Source: Rhynchospora pubera (taxonomy: Eukaryota > Streptophyta > Magnoliopsida > Poales > Cyperaceae). Taken from it: a DNA stretch of 64,000 bases. A program made the position numbers and the translations under genes. Positions 1-9,425 of this stretch are shown here, piece after piece. The notes under the pieces were generated by a model. It worked only from the letters and a program-made list of their open reading frames with translations. It did no database searches and had not been told where the DNA came from. The stretch's first letter is position 1; the number at the start of each line of letters is the position of its first letter. The stretch spans positions 311,614,513-311,678,512 of the forward strand of contig CM051459.1 of assembly GCA_028095005.1 (NCBI GenBank), given 5' to 3'.

Positions 1-20
1 ATATTGGTTATATTTCTTAC

Positions 21-2557
21 TGCTGATTATACGGCAAAACAAGATAGGAGGATGGATTCTCCATGAATGCTCTCGTTAGGTAATTCACCGCACCGAGTTC
101 TTCGTGTTTGAACTTCCACTCAGCCAATAACTCTGGATCCAGTACGGTGATGCTCTTGGAGAACTCATTCTCTTCTTGCCTTGTTGAAAGTTCTTCCATC
201 CAAAACCTGCAAACATGGATATCAAAGTTCAACAATTTCAATTTTGAATGAATTGAATGAAGAAAAAAATAAACATTAAAGTTGAAAAATTCAAACCAGC
301 AGTAAAATTTCACAATCGATTGAGATAGCTCCTCCCTTTTAAAACATTCGACAATATCCTCGACATTAACGTTGAACTTAACATCGCCACCGTGCGTACC
401 CCAAGGATTGCAATTAGGCAGCTCAAAGTTCATCTCTTCTTCTGGTTGGAGCATCAACAGTCTGTATACTGCTTGTTCGGATGGGCTCAGCCTGTCAATA
501 ATATCCTTAGGGAGGAGTGGATCACGAGTAACAAACGACCCCGCACTTGGGACCTTTGGACTCTCCTCCACATTCTTCGCCGCCTCCTTCGCCTTTGCCT
601 TCTTTTTGGCCGGCTTCTTTTTGGTCAAACTCTGCATTCAATGACATCATATTAATAAGTCATTAGGAGAAATGTATGAAACAGATTGTCATAATTAAAT
701 AAAACGATACCTTGTGGCCTATGTCCACCAAAAATGACGGCCATGGGAATCGGCCCCCTATATTATTTCCCAATAGCTCATCTGACCTACCAGGGACTTG
801 CCATTCACGAAATTCATCGCCTACTCGGAGAAGATGGACATACAATTGTTGATCAGTTAGAGGCACGCCGTGTACGATCTGACCAACAACACTCGGAATA
901 ATATTTCCTTCGGCCACCTTAATCCTCTGGTTGTTGTGATCAAGAGAAAAGAGATCGCACGGCATTTCTTCCTGAAATTCAGTTCAATCAGAAACTCTAA
1001 TGCTGCCAAAAATAAATATAAAGAGAAAAGAGAAAAATGATCAATATGAACCTGAACAACGCTTCTCGGATCCGGAGGCATATAGCTTGAGGCAACCGTT
1101 CGGAATAATTCTTCGTTTGGCATTCCTGAGTCTACCTCAGCTTCAACGAATGGCTGATACGGCGTCACAAATTGCTGTGGTGCTTGAATCTGCAATCCGC
1201 TACTGGCCAACCATTGTTTCACGTCCTGAAAATTATGAAGCAACTGGATAATGAAGAATAGTTTTCATTCATTTTGATTACATTTTGATTATCAAAAAGG
1301 ATTACCTGAAAAGCTTGTTGTCTCGCCGCATTCATTATCTCCTCAGAGTGAATCAAGTCCCTTTTGGTTTTCTCAGCGGCTTCAGCTGCGACCCTGCTCA
1401 TCAATTCTTCAATCTGGTCTGGTGCCATCCATCCTTCATGCGCATCCTTTCTAGATTTTCTTTTATACACATCTTCCTTCTTGGTCCATAAAGGATATCC
1501 CCTGATTCTTCCTGGATGTTCCGGCCTGTCAACCGCCCGATTTAAGACTTCTTGTTCCGGTATTGACCCGGAATTGATTTCACCAGACATGGCACTCAAC
1601 CGACTGAATGCCTCAATAGTCGACGAATCAGAGCTATGGAACGTGTAAGTATCTAACAAGCAACAAACAAATCTTATTAATAATCACAAAACAGAATTTG
1701 AAGTTAGCATATATAACAAGTCTTTACATGTGTAAGTACCTTTATCCTTCGTAGCCACAGTCCTTCCCATGAAATACCTTTGACTCCTCGGTTCCAAATC
1801 GCCGATGGTAATGCTCGTGGAACCGGCCCCTTCAGAATCTCCTGGTATGACAATCTTGTCTGTAGGTTTCCATGAACCTTTTTTTCCTCTATAGCCAGTG
1901 GAACCCATCCTATGAGGCTCTTTCCATTTCTTTCTCAACTCCTTCGCTTTGTTGCTCTTTTGTACAAAATCTGCACCCGTCCTTTTGTTGAAAAATTCTT
2001 CCCATTCCTTTTGTGAGATTGGGTGTTTATCGCATGGATTTTTTGGATTGTTTGGATCGGCATTTGTGATGTACTCCTCAGCAATCCTACTTCTATAAGC
2101 CCTGTGACTTATGCCCATCGCTTTGAGAGTATTGTTCATGGCTTTATCATCTTCGATGTTGAACATTTTCTGAAACATAACGAAACGTTAGTTAATTGGT
2201 AGCATATAAATTTAAATTAGATGATTTAAGTTAAAATTTATTCACCTTGATGTCCAACCACAACTCAAGTCTGGTTTCCTTTGAAACGTCCTTCCGCCAA
2301 TCATTAATTGTGATTGGCACTCTTGTTCTAGCCAGATACCCGCAATATGATGCAAATTTGTTCACCGCCTCTTCAGTACCAATTGGCACTCCTTCTTTGT
2401 CAAATTTAATCTCAAACTTTTCCCCAGCAGCTTTTTTCCTCCTAAACTCTTCCATTGTCGTTCTGCTCCTTTTCTTTATTTCGAACGTTGTGACCTCCCC
2501 ATCGCTGGATTCTCTAGCCTGTTCACCCTGTAAATCTCTATCTTGGTCTCCAGACAT
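21..2557 (-). CDS. TNPA-position CACTA gene (plant Ptta/En/Spm type with C-terminal Ulp1-like start), 3'-truncated by window edge
   Basis: I infer seven exons on the minus strand: 2557-2246, 2169-1740, 1652-1306, 1225-1052, 971-711, 631-297 and 206-21. Every junction has GT/AG ends and the phases agree, giving at least 681 codons. Exon 1 starts MSGDQDRD and contains GEKFEIKFDKEGVPIGTEE and ARTRVPITINDW, the conserved core of plant Ptta/En/Spm proteins, followed by LELWLDIK. Exon 3 carries a basic, Glu-rich stretch ending in AARQQAFQ, likely helical. Exon 6 begins with a Lys/Ala-rich tail (KKKPAKKKAKAKEAAK), possibly a nuclear signal. The last visible exon ends SSYLVLPYNQ and then a split CA codon; in related proteins this leads into the His-Trp of a Ulp1/C48 peptidase fold, so the active-site His may straddle the intron at the window edge. 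Role: probably DNA binding at subterminal repeats and/or SUMO-protease-like activity (inferred). Confidence 0.72.
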
Positions 2558-2604
2558 ATCTATTAACAAATAATTAACAACAATGAAAGCAATCAAATCA
2601 AGTT

Positions 2605-2660
2605 AACATAAACATAAACATAAACATAAACAAACATAAACATAAACAAATAACATAAAC
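2605..2660. repeat. ACATAA/ACATAAAC microsatellite
   Basis: Runs of ACATAA and ACATAAAC units lie between the 84-aa ORF and the first TNPA-like exon. The surrounding 2585-2825 is AT-rich, with no other recognisable content. Confidence 0.8.
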
Positions 2661-2826
2661 TTCAAATTACATAAATATTCAAATAATTAAAAATACATAA
2701 ATTTAAAATTCATTTAATTAAAACACACTAATATTCAAACATTAATTCATACACAAATAACATAAATAAATAAAGTTCACACAAAATAACATAGATAATT
2801 TTACAAATTCCTAAGACAATTCAACC

Positions 2827-3081
2827 CTAATTCTTCTCTTCCTTATTCTTCTCCTCCTTATTCTTCTCCACCTCCTTATTCTCACTGGATCCCTCATCTA
2901 TTTGAACTCCCATACTAAAATCAGGGCCCCTTTCACAGCCTGGAGGAAGACGACGTACAGCCGAGACAGCCCTTCTTTTAAGAGGTCCGTAAAACGGGAC
3001 CCTTTTTGACACCACCTTAGGTGTTTCCTCCCCCACCTTGGATTCCTCCCCCACCTTATTGACGTTTTGATCCTTCTCCAT
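2827..3081 (-). CDS. small acidic/basic ORF upstream of the TNPA-like gene (84 aa)
   Basis: This ORF starts MEKDQNVNKVGEE and contains KRVPFYGPLKRRAVSAV and RLPPGCERG, followed by a Glu/Lys-rich repeat tail (NKEEKNKEEKN) and a stop. The LPPGCxRG-type string resembles a segment found in plant Ptta/En/Spm proteins, so this may be an upstream exon or short leader cistron of the downstream transposon gene rather than an independent gene. I found no good splice junction joining it to the exon at 2557. The region upstream (3500-3960) is CT-rich on this strand, as in plant 5' leaders. Confidence 0.4.
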   Translation of the reverse strand: MEKDQNVNKVGEESKVGEETPKVVSKRVPFYGPLKRRAVSAVRRLPPGCERGPDFSMGVQIDEGSSENKEVEKNKEEKNKEEKN

Positions 3082-3229
3082 CTAATTTCCATTTTAAATA
3101 AAATTCTTAACTCCTTATCCATAATCAATTCACAATGCATATATATATCTAATAATCAATTCACAATTCCTTATCCATAATCAATTCATATGCACATCTA
3201 TTCCTAGCATAGTTCCTTATCCATAATCA

Positions 3230-3505
3230 AAACAGCCCAATATTATCCCAAAACAGCCCCCAAACAGTTCAAATTTATACACATTAGTCCCTAAAATTGT
3301 GCTTTATGCACCATAGCAACAAACAACCCAATATCATCCCCAAAACAGCCCCCAAACAGTTCAAATTTATGCACATTAGTCCATAAAATTGTGATTTATG
3401 CACCACAGCCCCATATCAACCCCAAAACAGTTCAAATTGTGCATTTCAGTCCAAAATAAAACAGTTCAAAATATGCAAAATAGTACCTAATTTAAACAGT
3501 TCAAA
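3230..3505. repeat. imperfect tandem repeat, about 95-100 bp period, 2-3 copies
   Basis: The string CCAAACAGTTCAAATTTAT followed by ACATTAGTCC and AAAATTGTG recurs at about 3259 and 3354, with a third, more decayed copy from about 3420. It lies upstream of the TNPA-like gene within the CACTA element, possibly in its leader or promoter. Confidence 0.7.
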
Positions 3506-3509
3506 TTTT

Positions 3510-3960
3510 GAGAGAAAAAAGAGAGGGATTACTTGAGAGTTGGGGGTTGAGAGTTGCTGGCTGGCTGTCACAGCTGAGAGAGCGACAAAGGGATTGCTAA
3601 CAGAGAAACAGTGAAAGGGAGTCAGTGAGAGAGAGAGAGAGGAGACAGAGAGGGAAAGGAAGAGGAGACAGAGAGGGAAAGGAATAGGGGTTTACCTTCG
3701 AGAGAGAGAGGGGAGTTGCTGGCTGTAGGAGTTGAGAGAGCGGCAGAGAGAGAGGGATCGAAACTGCACAACAAAGAGAGACAGAGAATGAGAGGGACTC
3801 AGAGAGAGCGAGGGAGTGAGAGGGGGAAGGAGGGGAGAGGGATTACCTTTTACGAGAGAGGGCCGCCGAGAGGGAGTCAGAGAGGCGCCGAGAGAGCTGA
3901 GTGCTTCTGTCGAGAGCTAGGGTTTTAAGAAAGAGGCGAGATCGAGAAAGGAAAGAAGTG
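3510..3960 (-). promoter_or_regulatory. CT-rich leader region of the TNPA-like transcription unit (GA-rich on + strand)
   Basis: The plus strand is a run of GAGAGAGAG tracts. Read on the minus strand it is CT-rich with a CCCTAGCTCTCG start, like a plant 5' leader. It directly follows the palindrome array (3974-4255) in the direction of transcription, which suggests a separate promoter for the TNPA-like gene. No clear TATA box was identified. Predicted short ORFs here are low complexity and were not called. Confidence 0.4.
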
Positions 3961-3973
3961 ACGGACAGACGCC

Positions 3974-4255
3974 AGGCTGGGATAATAATATAAAGGGTTT
4001 GAACCTTCTGTAACGGTTATTAGCTAATAACCGTTACAGAAGAGCCTAATCTGTAACGGTTATTAGCTAATAACCGTTACAGAAGGTCAAACGTTTTTAC
4101 TAATAACCTTCTGTAACGGTTATTAGCTAATAACCGTTACAGATTAGGCTCTTCTGTAACGGTTATTAGCTAATAACCGTTACAGAAGGTTCAAACCCTT
4201 TATATTATTATCCCAGCCTAATCTGTAACGGTTATTAGCTAATAACCGTTACAGA
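3974..4255. repeat. internal palindrome array: perfect 114-bp-arm inverted repeat plus a fifth palindrome
   Basis: Arms 3974-4087 and 4106-4219 are perfectly complementary around an 18-bp loop. Nested in this are identical 34-bp perfect palindromes at 4007-4040, 4050-4083, 4110-4143 and 4153-4186; a fifth at 4222-4255 lies just outside. Each half reads TCTGTAACGGTTATTAG. The same TAACGGTTA core, in degenerate form, makes up the subterminal array at 9042-9406. The array sits between the TNPD 3' end and the TNPA-like leader. It is probably a set of binding sites for an element-encoded protein, with promoter function for the second gene (inferred). Confidence 0.95.
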
Positions 4256-4558
4256 TTAGTTTAATTTCATTTTTTTTTTTAACTTTAAAGTTTGTGTCTG
4301 TTTTAATTTCATTTAGTACTGATATTTTCAGTGTTGGTTTATCCATGCATGTTATTAAGTGTTTTGACTGAATTTAATTTTTGTGTTGGTTACACATGAA
4401 TTTAATTTTGTTTTACATTTTTTCTAACAAAATAAAATTACAATTTAGAAAATTAACAAAAAATAAAAATACATTAGCTCCTTGTTAACAAAATATTTCA
4501 CCAATTAATGACCTGCAAAAAATAAAAATAAAATTATTAACTTAACAATTTAGCATAT
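4256..4558. other. AT-rich spacer downstream of TNPD
   Basis: AT-rich sequence with long T runs, between the internal palindromes and the TNPD stop codon. It probably contains the TNPD 3' UTR and polyadenylation region. Nothing else was recognised. Confidence 0.5.
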
Positions 4559-7500
4559 CTATGTAGCTACTTTCTTTTTTTTCCTTCGTGTGTCGACCCA
4601 CACGCCTTCGGTGTTATCTGTACGCCTACAACTGATCGATACTGGCTGTGGTGTATCGTCGATACCGATAGAAAAAGGAGGTATTTCCTCGAAGTGGTCG
4701 TATGCTTCTTCATCTACGACATCACCCACACCGACAATACGTCTTTTTCCTGAAAGTGGCAAGTAATAAATAAGATGAACATTTGTACTCAATAAGGTGA
4801 ACATTTGTACTTAAATAAGATGAACATTTACCTTGAAGCACAACATGTCTTTTCTTATCCGCCGGATCTTGAATGTAAAAAACTTGCATTGCTTGCTTAT
4901 TTGCAAGTATAAAGGGATCGTCTCGATAAGCCCTTTTATTGAAGTCAACAGTTATAAATCCCATCTTGTCTTTTTTAACTCCACCGTGACCGTTGTCGAT
5001 CCATGCACACTTGAATAAGGGTATCTTAAATTTCAGGTAATCTAGTTCCCAAATCTCCTCGATCCACCCATAATAATTAGCCGACCTAACATTATCGCTA
5101 GATAAAGCTACAACAGTGACTCCACTATTTTGCACAGCACTTTTACCATCCTGTTTCCTTGTGTACCAGGTAAATCCATTCAAGTCATACCCTTGGTATG
5201 TCTCGACCACGGCATCAGGACGTCTTGATAACCATTTCACGGTTTCATCGACCTCTGTTCCTTCTTTCAACTGGGACTGTACTTTATCTTCTAGCCATTG
5301 GACAAATTTTATTTCATGCTCTATGGTAATCAAGTTTTCGGTGTAAGAAGGGTATTGTTCACGTAACTCGATTAGATGTTCATTGATGTAAGGCGCCACA
5401 ATAGCAAGATGTTGGAGAACTTTCATATGTGCTTTGGTTCTCATTGCAAGATCCGGTATATGAGTACTAGCTCCAATTGTACCTGAAAGGTGAAAAAATA
5501 TTGTGCTTTAAGTGAACATTTGTGCTAAATAAGGTGAACAAATATTGTGCTTTAAGTGAACATTTGTGCTAAATAAGGTGAACAAATGTGCTAAATTAGG
5601 TGAACATTTGTGCTAAATAAGGTGAACAAATAGTGTGCTTTAAGTGAACATTTGTGCTAAATAAGGTGAACATTGGAAGTTAATGTATAACCTTTTCCTT
5701 CAAGTCTACCCTCATGTCGAGACTTTGGAAGACCGATTGGTTGTACATCCTGCAAATAATCGGTGTAGTACTCAATAACCTCCTCGGCCACATATCCTTC
5801 CACTATGCTTCCTTCTGGTTTAGATCGGCTACGAACAAGCCCCTTCAATTGACCCATGGCTCTTTCGAAAGGATACATGTATCGTAGAAATACAGGACCA
5901 CACATTTTTATCTCTCTAACTAAATGAATGGTCAAATGCACCATGGAGTCAAAAAACGATGGCGGAAAGTACATTTCCAGCTCACATAGGGTTAGTACAA
6001 TACCTTCTTGTAACTTGTCCAAACTATTCGGATCAATCACTTTAGAGCAAATGGAATTAAAGAAAAAACACAACTTAGTGATGGTTTTCCTCACTTCTTC
6101 CCTTAGAATTCCTCGAATTGCGACCGGAAGTAACTGGGTCAGTAGGACGTGATAATCATGTGACTTCATACCAAGTAATTTGTTGTCCTTAATAGAAACC
6201 TTTCTTGATATATTCGAGGAATAACCAGTAGGAACCTTAATAGATTTCAGGCATTCTAATAAGCTTTTTTTCTCTTGCTTTGATAAATTAAATTGTGCTG
6301 CAGGCAGCCAAGTTTGGCTTTTTCCCTTATCTTGTGCCGCTAGTTCTTGCCGGATCCCCATTTCAACCATGTCCTTCCTCGCATTTACGCCATCTTTAGT
6401 TTTCCCTTGAATTTTCAACATGCAACCGATCAAAGCTTCACATATGTTCTTTATTATGTGCATCGCATCTAAGCAATGCCTAATCTCCAAACTCTGCCAA
6501 TATTCAAGATTCCAGAATATAGACTTCTTCTTCCATATCCCCTTGGGTATCTCATTTGCAAATTTCTTACCAAATTTTACATTAATGTCCTTCACCTGTC
6601 GATACACCCATGAACCGGATAACGGTATTGGGGCCTTGTCTTTTTCTACAGTACCGTCAAACCTTTCCTTGTCTCGACGGTAAGGGTGGTTGCGGTTCTT
6701 AATAAACCTCCGGTGTCCCAAGTAAACATTTTTTCTGGAGTTTTTCAGGTACACAGAATGGGTGTTTTCCATGCAAATAGGACACGCTTTCGCTCCTTTA
6801 TTCCTATACCCTGACAGGTTTCCGTATGCAGGAAAATCATTAATTGTGCAAAATATCATGGCACGGAGGTTAAACTCACTTCTAGAGTGTGCATCATATA
6901 TTTTCACTCCATTCTGCCACAATTCACCAAGGTCATCTATTAATGGAGCCAAGTACACATCTATATCATTACCTGGTTGCTTGGGACCAGAAATCAACAA
7001 GGGCATCATCATGTATCTCCTTTTCATGCATAGCCAGGGAGGAAGATTGTAAATACACAACAAGACCGGCCACGTAGTCTGCCGGCTACTCATGTTGCCG
7101 TAAGGATTCATCCCGTCTGTACATAAACCCAATCTCAAATTTCTAGGTTCACTGCCGAAATCTTCAAATTCCCTATCTATATTTATCCAATCTGGAGAGT
7201 CTGCTGGGTGTCTGAGCATGCCATCGCCTTTTTTCCTGCAGTCTGCGTGCCATCTTAACAATTTGGCATCCTTCGCGTTAGAGAAAAGCCGCTGGAATCT
7301 TGGTATTATTGGTAGATAAAACACCACTTTCGCAGCTGGTCCCTTACTACCTTCATCTTCAATTTGATCGTCCCTCGGTTTATACCGTGACGCATTACAC
7401 TTTGGACATTTATGCAAGTCTCCGTACTCATTCCGGAATAATATGCAGTCATTTGGACATGCATGAATTCTCTCAACTCCAATTTTTAAAGGACATAACA

Positions 7501-8149
7501 TCTTTTTAGCCTTATAAATTGAATCTGGCAACTGGTTATCTTTTGGAAGAAATTCTTTATGTAATAGTTTGAGCAAAGATGTGAAACTTGCATCACTCCA
7601 TCCATTTTTGGCTTTAAGATTGAACAGTTTGAAAACAACATTAAGTTTTGACAATTCACAACCAGGATATAAAGCTATTTTATCTTCTTCACGTAACATA
7701 CCAAAAATTTCAACATTATCAACAAAATTTTCATCCACATTGTTCACAATTTCATCTAAATCGGCATTAAATTCTGAGTTATCTACATTTCTATCATCAT
7801 CTACATTCTCATCATCAAATACATTGACATCATCAATTTCATCATCCAATGATACATTTTCTTCCTCATACACAGAATCCAATACATTTGTGCTAGTACT
7901 ATCCCCCCCATTCTCTCCATGGAGTGTCCACCGACTATAATCCGGTTGAAATCCATTTATAATCAAATGAGCCTTCACTTCTTCAAAATTAGACCACTTC
8001 AACAAATTCTGACAAACACGACAAGGACAATACATTTTATCATCTTCTTTCATTTTCAAATTCTCTTTAGCACAAACCATAAATTCTTCAAGTCCTCTCA
8101 AAAATGTAGACGAGCATCGATTACTTGAGTACATCCACGTCCGATTCAT
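4559..8149 (-). CDS. TNPD transposase (tnp2 family) of CACTA element, apparently intact
   Basis: Three exons: 8149-5692, 5482-4832 and 4749-4559. All introns are GT/AG and phases agree; total 3300 nt (1099 aa plus stop). I chose the start at MNRTWMY because it matches the usual beginning of the transposase-associated domain; an upstream in-frame ATG at 8200 exists. Domains in order: transposase-associated domain with MYCPCRVCQN and HLIINGF (about residues 1-80); tnp2 transposase core with LGLCTDGMNPYGN, ISGPKQPGNDIDVYLAPLI, DFPAYGNLSGY and CPICMENTH (about 230-480), expected to hold the DDE catalysis; a DUF4218-like region with HDYHVLLTQLLPVAIRG and PFERAMGQLKGLVRSRS; then in exon 2 a DUF4216-like region with YYGWIEEIWELDY and FKCAWIDNG. 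It acts in the nucleus on CACTA termini. I saw no disabling mutation. Confidence 0.9.
4750..4831 (-). repeat. TNPD intron 2, built of the TGAACATTTGT minisatellite unit
   Basis: This 82-bp GT/AG intron contains three copies of a unit reading ATGAACATTTGTACT/AATAAG on the plus strand. It is the same unit as in the longer intron 1. Confidence 0.85.
5483..5691 (-). repeat. TNPD intron 1, built of the same minisatellite unit
   Basis: About seven repeats of GTGAACATTTGTGCTAAATA and variants fill 5497-5675 inside the 209-bp GT/AG intron separating the tnp2 core exon from the DUF4216 exon. Confidence 0.88.
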
Positions 8150-8219
8150 CTGAGCAATAAAATTTATGCAAATTATTAGGGTTTCGGACCAATTTGTCAT
8201 ATTAGGTTTTCGGACCGGT

Positions 8220-8520
8220 CACCATCCTAGCCCGCTCTTTGGATACTCTGTCTCATTAGCGAGCGTACGTTAGATGCAATGTGCTATCTGAGAAAAATTC
8301 GGCAGCATTTCCCCTTATGTTCCCTGAATACGCCAACACACGATTGCTCGTGCGTACGTATCCGTGGGAACACAAGGGAAATGCCGCCGAATTTTTTTCA
8401 GACAACACATTGCATCTAACGTACAACTCGCTGTCCTAAATGAGACAGATCGTATCCAAAGAGCAGTACTCCCGACCGGGAGTACTATCCGAGATTAATC
8501 CCTAATGGATTAATCTCGGA
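8220..8520. repeat. three consecutive hairpins upstream of TNPD
   Basis: An imperfect long inverted repeat pairs about 8238-8325 (CTCTTTGGATAC...) with about 8371-8464 (...GTATCCAAAGAG). It includes GTACGTTAGATGCAATGTG in one arm. It is followed by a perfect hairpin AGTACTCCC-GACC-GGGAGTACT (8465-8486) and another, TCCGAGATTAATCC with a 5-nt loop (8488-8520). They lie between the subterminal repeats and the TNPD start, so they would be in its leader or promoter. Confidence 0.9.
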
Positions 8521-9040
8521 CGGGCAATGACCTAAATTCAGTTGAGTTCCGGTATTTGGTTCCTATATGACAATACAAAATCCATGCCTATATATATATG
8601 CAAATTATTAACCAAATGCAAATAATTTAAAAAAAGAGAAGTTCATGAAAATATATACTTTCAATCGTGTGACTTCCGATCCGTTGAATCGTGCGACTTA
8701 TCCGGCCGATGTAAGATCTTCTCCTATTCAATGAGATCTGAAAATATATAAAAAAACAAAAATAACCATGAATTAATGAAAAAATCGAAATAAATAAGAA
8801 AAAAATGTAAAAATAAAAGATACGGTTCGAAATTAATTTTTTTTACCTTAAATCTGCTCTCCTTCGTATTCTCTTTCTAATTATTATTTTTTCAGAATTT
8901 TTAGAAAATTTTTGCTATTTTTTTGGAGTGAAGTAGGACACCACAAATCGCAATAAATGAGAAGATCAGAAAAGAGTTAAGTGCGGCGCTAGCTGTGAGT
9001 TTGTTGGGATGGGAAGAAGACCTAATTAAATACAGAACTT
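8521..9040. other. AT-rich TNPD upstream region
   Basis: AT-rich DNA between the hairpins and the subterminal array, presumably the TNPD promoter and untranslated leader. No ORF or clear motif was recognised. Confidence 0.4.
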
Positions 9041-9041
9041 T

Positions 9042-9406
9042 TCTGTAACGGTTATTAAAAATAACCGTTACAGAATCAATAAAAAATAAAAAAAAACGTT
9101 AACCTACTGTAACGGTTATTTACTAATAACCGTTACAAAAGATGGTTGATATTTATATATTTCTTTTTTCTTTTCTGTAACGGTTTCTGGATAATAACCG
9201 TTACAGAATATTAGAAATCTGTAACGGTTATTATCCAACAACCGTTACAGAAGCTTGATGCATTTTTTTTCCTGACCATGACGGAAATGTTATTACGGTT
9301 GTTTCATAATAACCGTTACAGATTTGTGGCACCAATTTTCCCGCCTAATGCCTCACTATTCTGTAACGGTTATTTCAAAAACCGTTACAGAAGTGCCGTT
9401 ACAGAA
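9042..9406. repeat. CACTA subterminal inverted repeats (TAACGGTTA type)
   Basis: Palindrome-like units centred on CTGTAACGGTTAT...ATAACCGTTACAG occur at 9042-9074, about 9106-9138, 9174-9207, 9218-9251, 9290-9322 and 9360-9391, with a half site at 9395-9404. They are degenerate versions of the perfect 34-bp palindromes at 4007-4255. In CACTA elements such repeats bind the TNPA protein. Confidence 0.92.
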
Positions 9407-9425
9407 GGTCCTTTTTCCCGTAGTG
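9407..9425 (-). repeat. CACTA terminal inverted repeat (5' end of element)
   Basis: The minus strand reads CACTACGGGAAAAAGGACC from the element boundary. The boundary is fixed by comparing the gypsy LTR copy here (from 9426) with the uninterrupted copy (from 16799). Confidence 0.93.

Larger units (their letters stand above)
1..9425 (-). mobile_element. CACTA (En/Spm-type) DNA transposon, 5' part; left end outside window
   Basis: Read on the minus strand the element begins at 9425 with CACTACGGGAAAAAGGACC, the CACTA signature. A subterminal array of inverted TAACGGTTA/TAACCGTTA repeats follows (9042-9406), then a tnp2-type TNPD gene (8149 to 4559), an internal palindrome array (4255 to 3974), and a second multi-exon gene in the TNPA position (2557 to beyond 21). 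Sequence right of 9425 continues as gypsy LTR and matches the intact LTR copy from 16799 onward, so the element landed inside that LTR. The other terminus, and hence the 3-bp target duplication, is not visible. Both genes have clean reading frames and phase-consistent introns, so it may be autonomous, but the missing end prevents a firm call. Confidence 0.93.

Noticed and set aside
3974..4255. Rho-independent terminators or a bacterial operator array
   Set aside because: The palindromes are inside a plant CACTA element and match its subterminal repeats; no bacterial context.
6420..7940. Plus-strand ORFs opposite TNPD
   Set aside because: Shadows of the TNPD exon; Ser-rich or biased composition without motifs.
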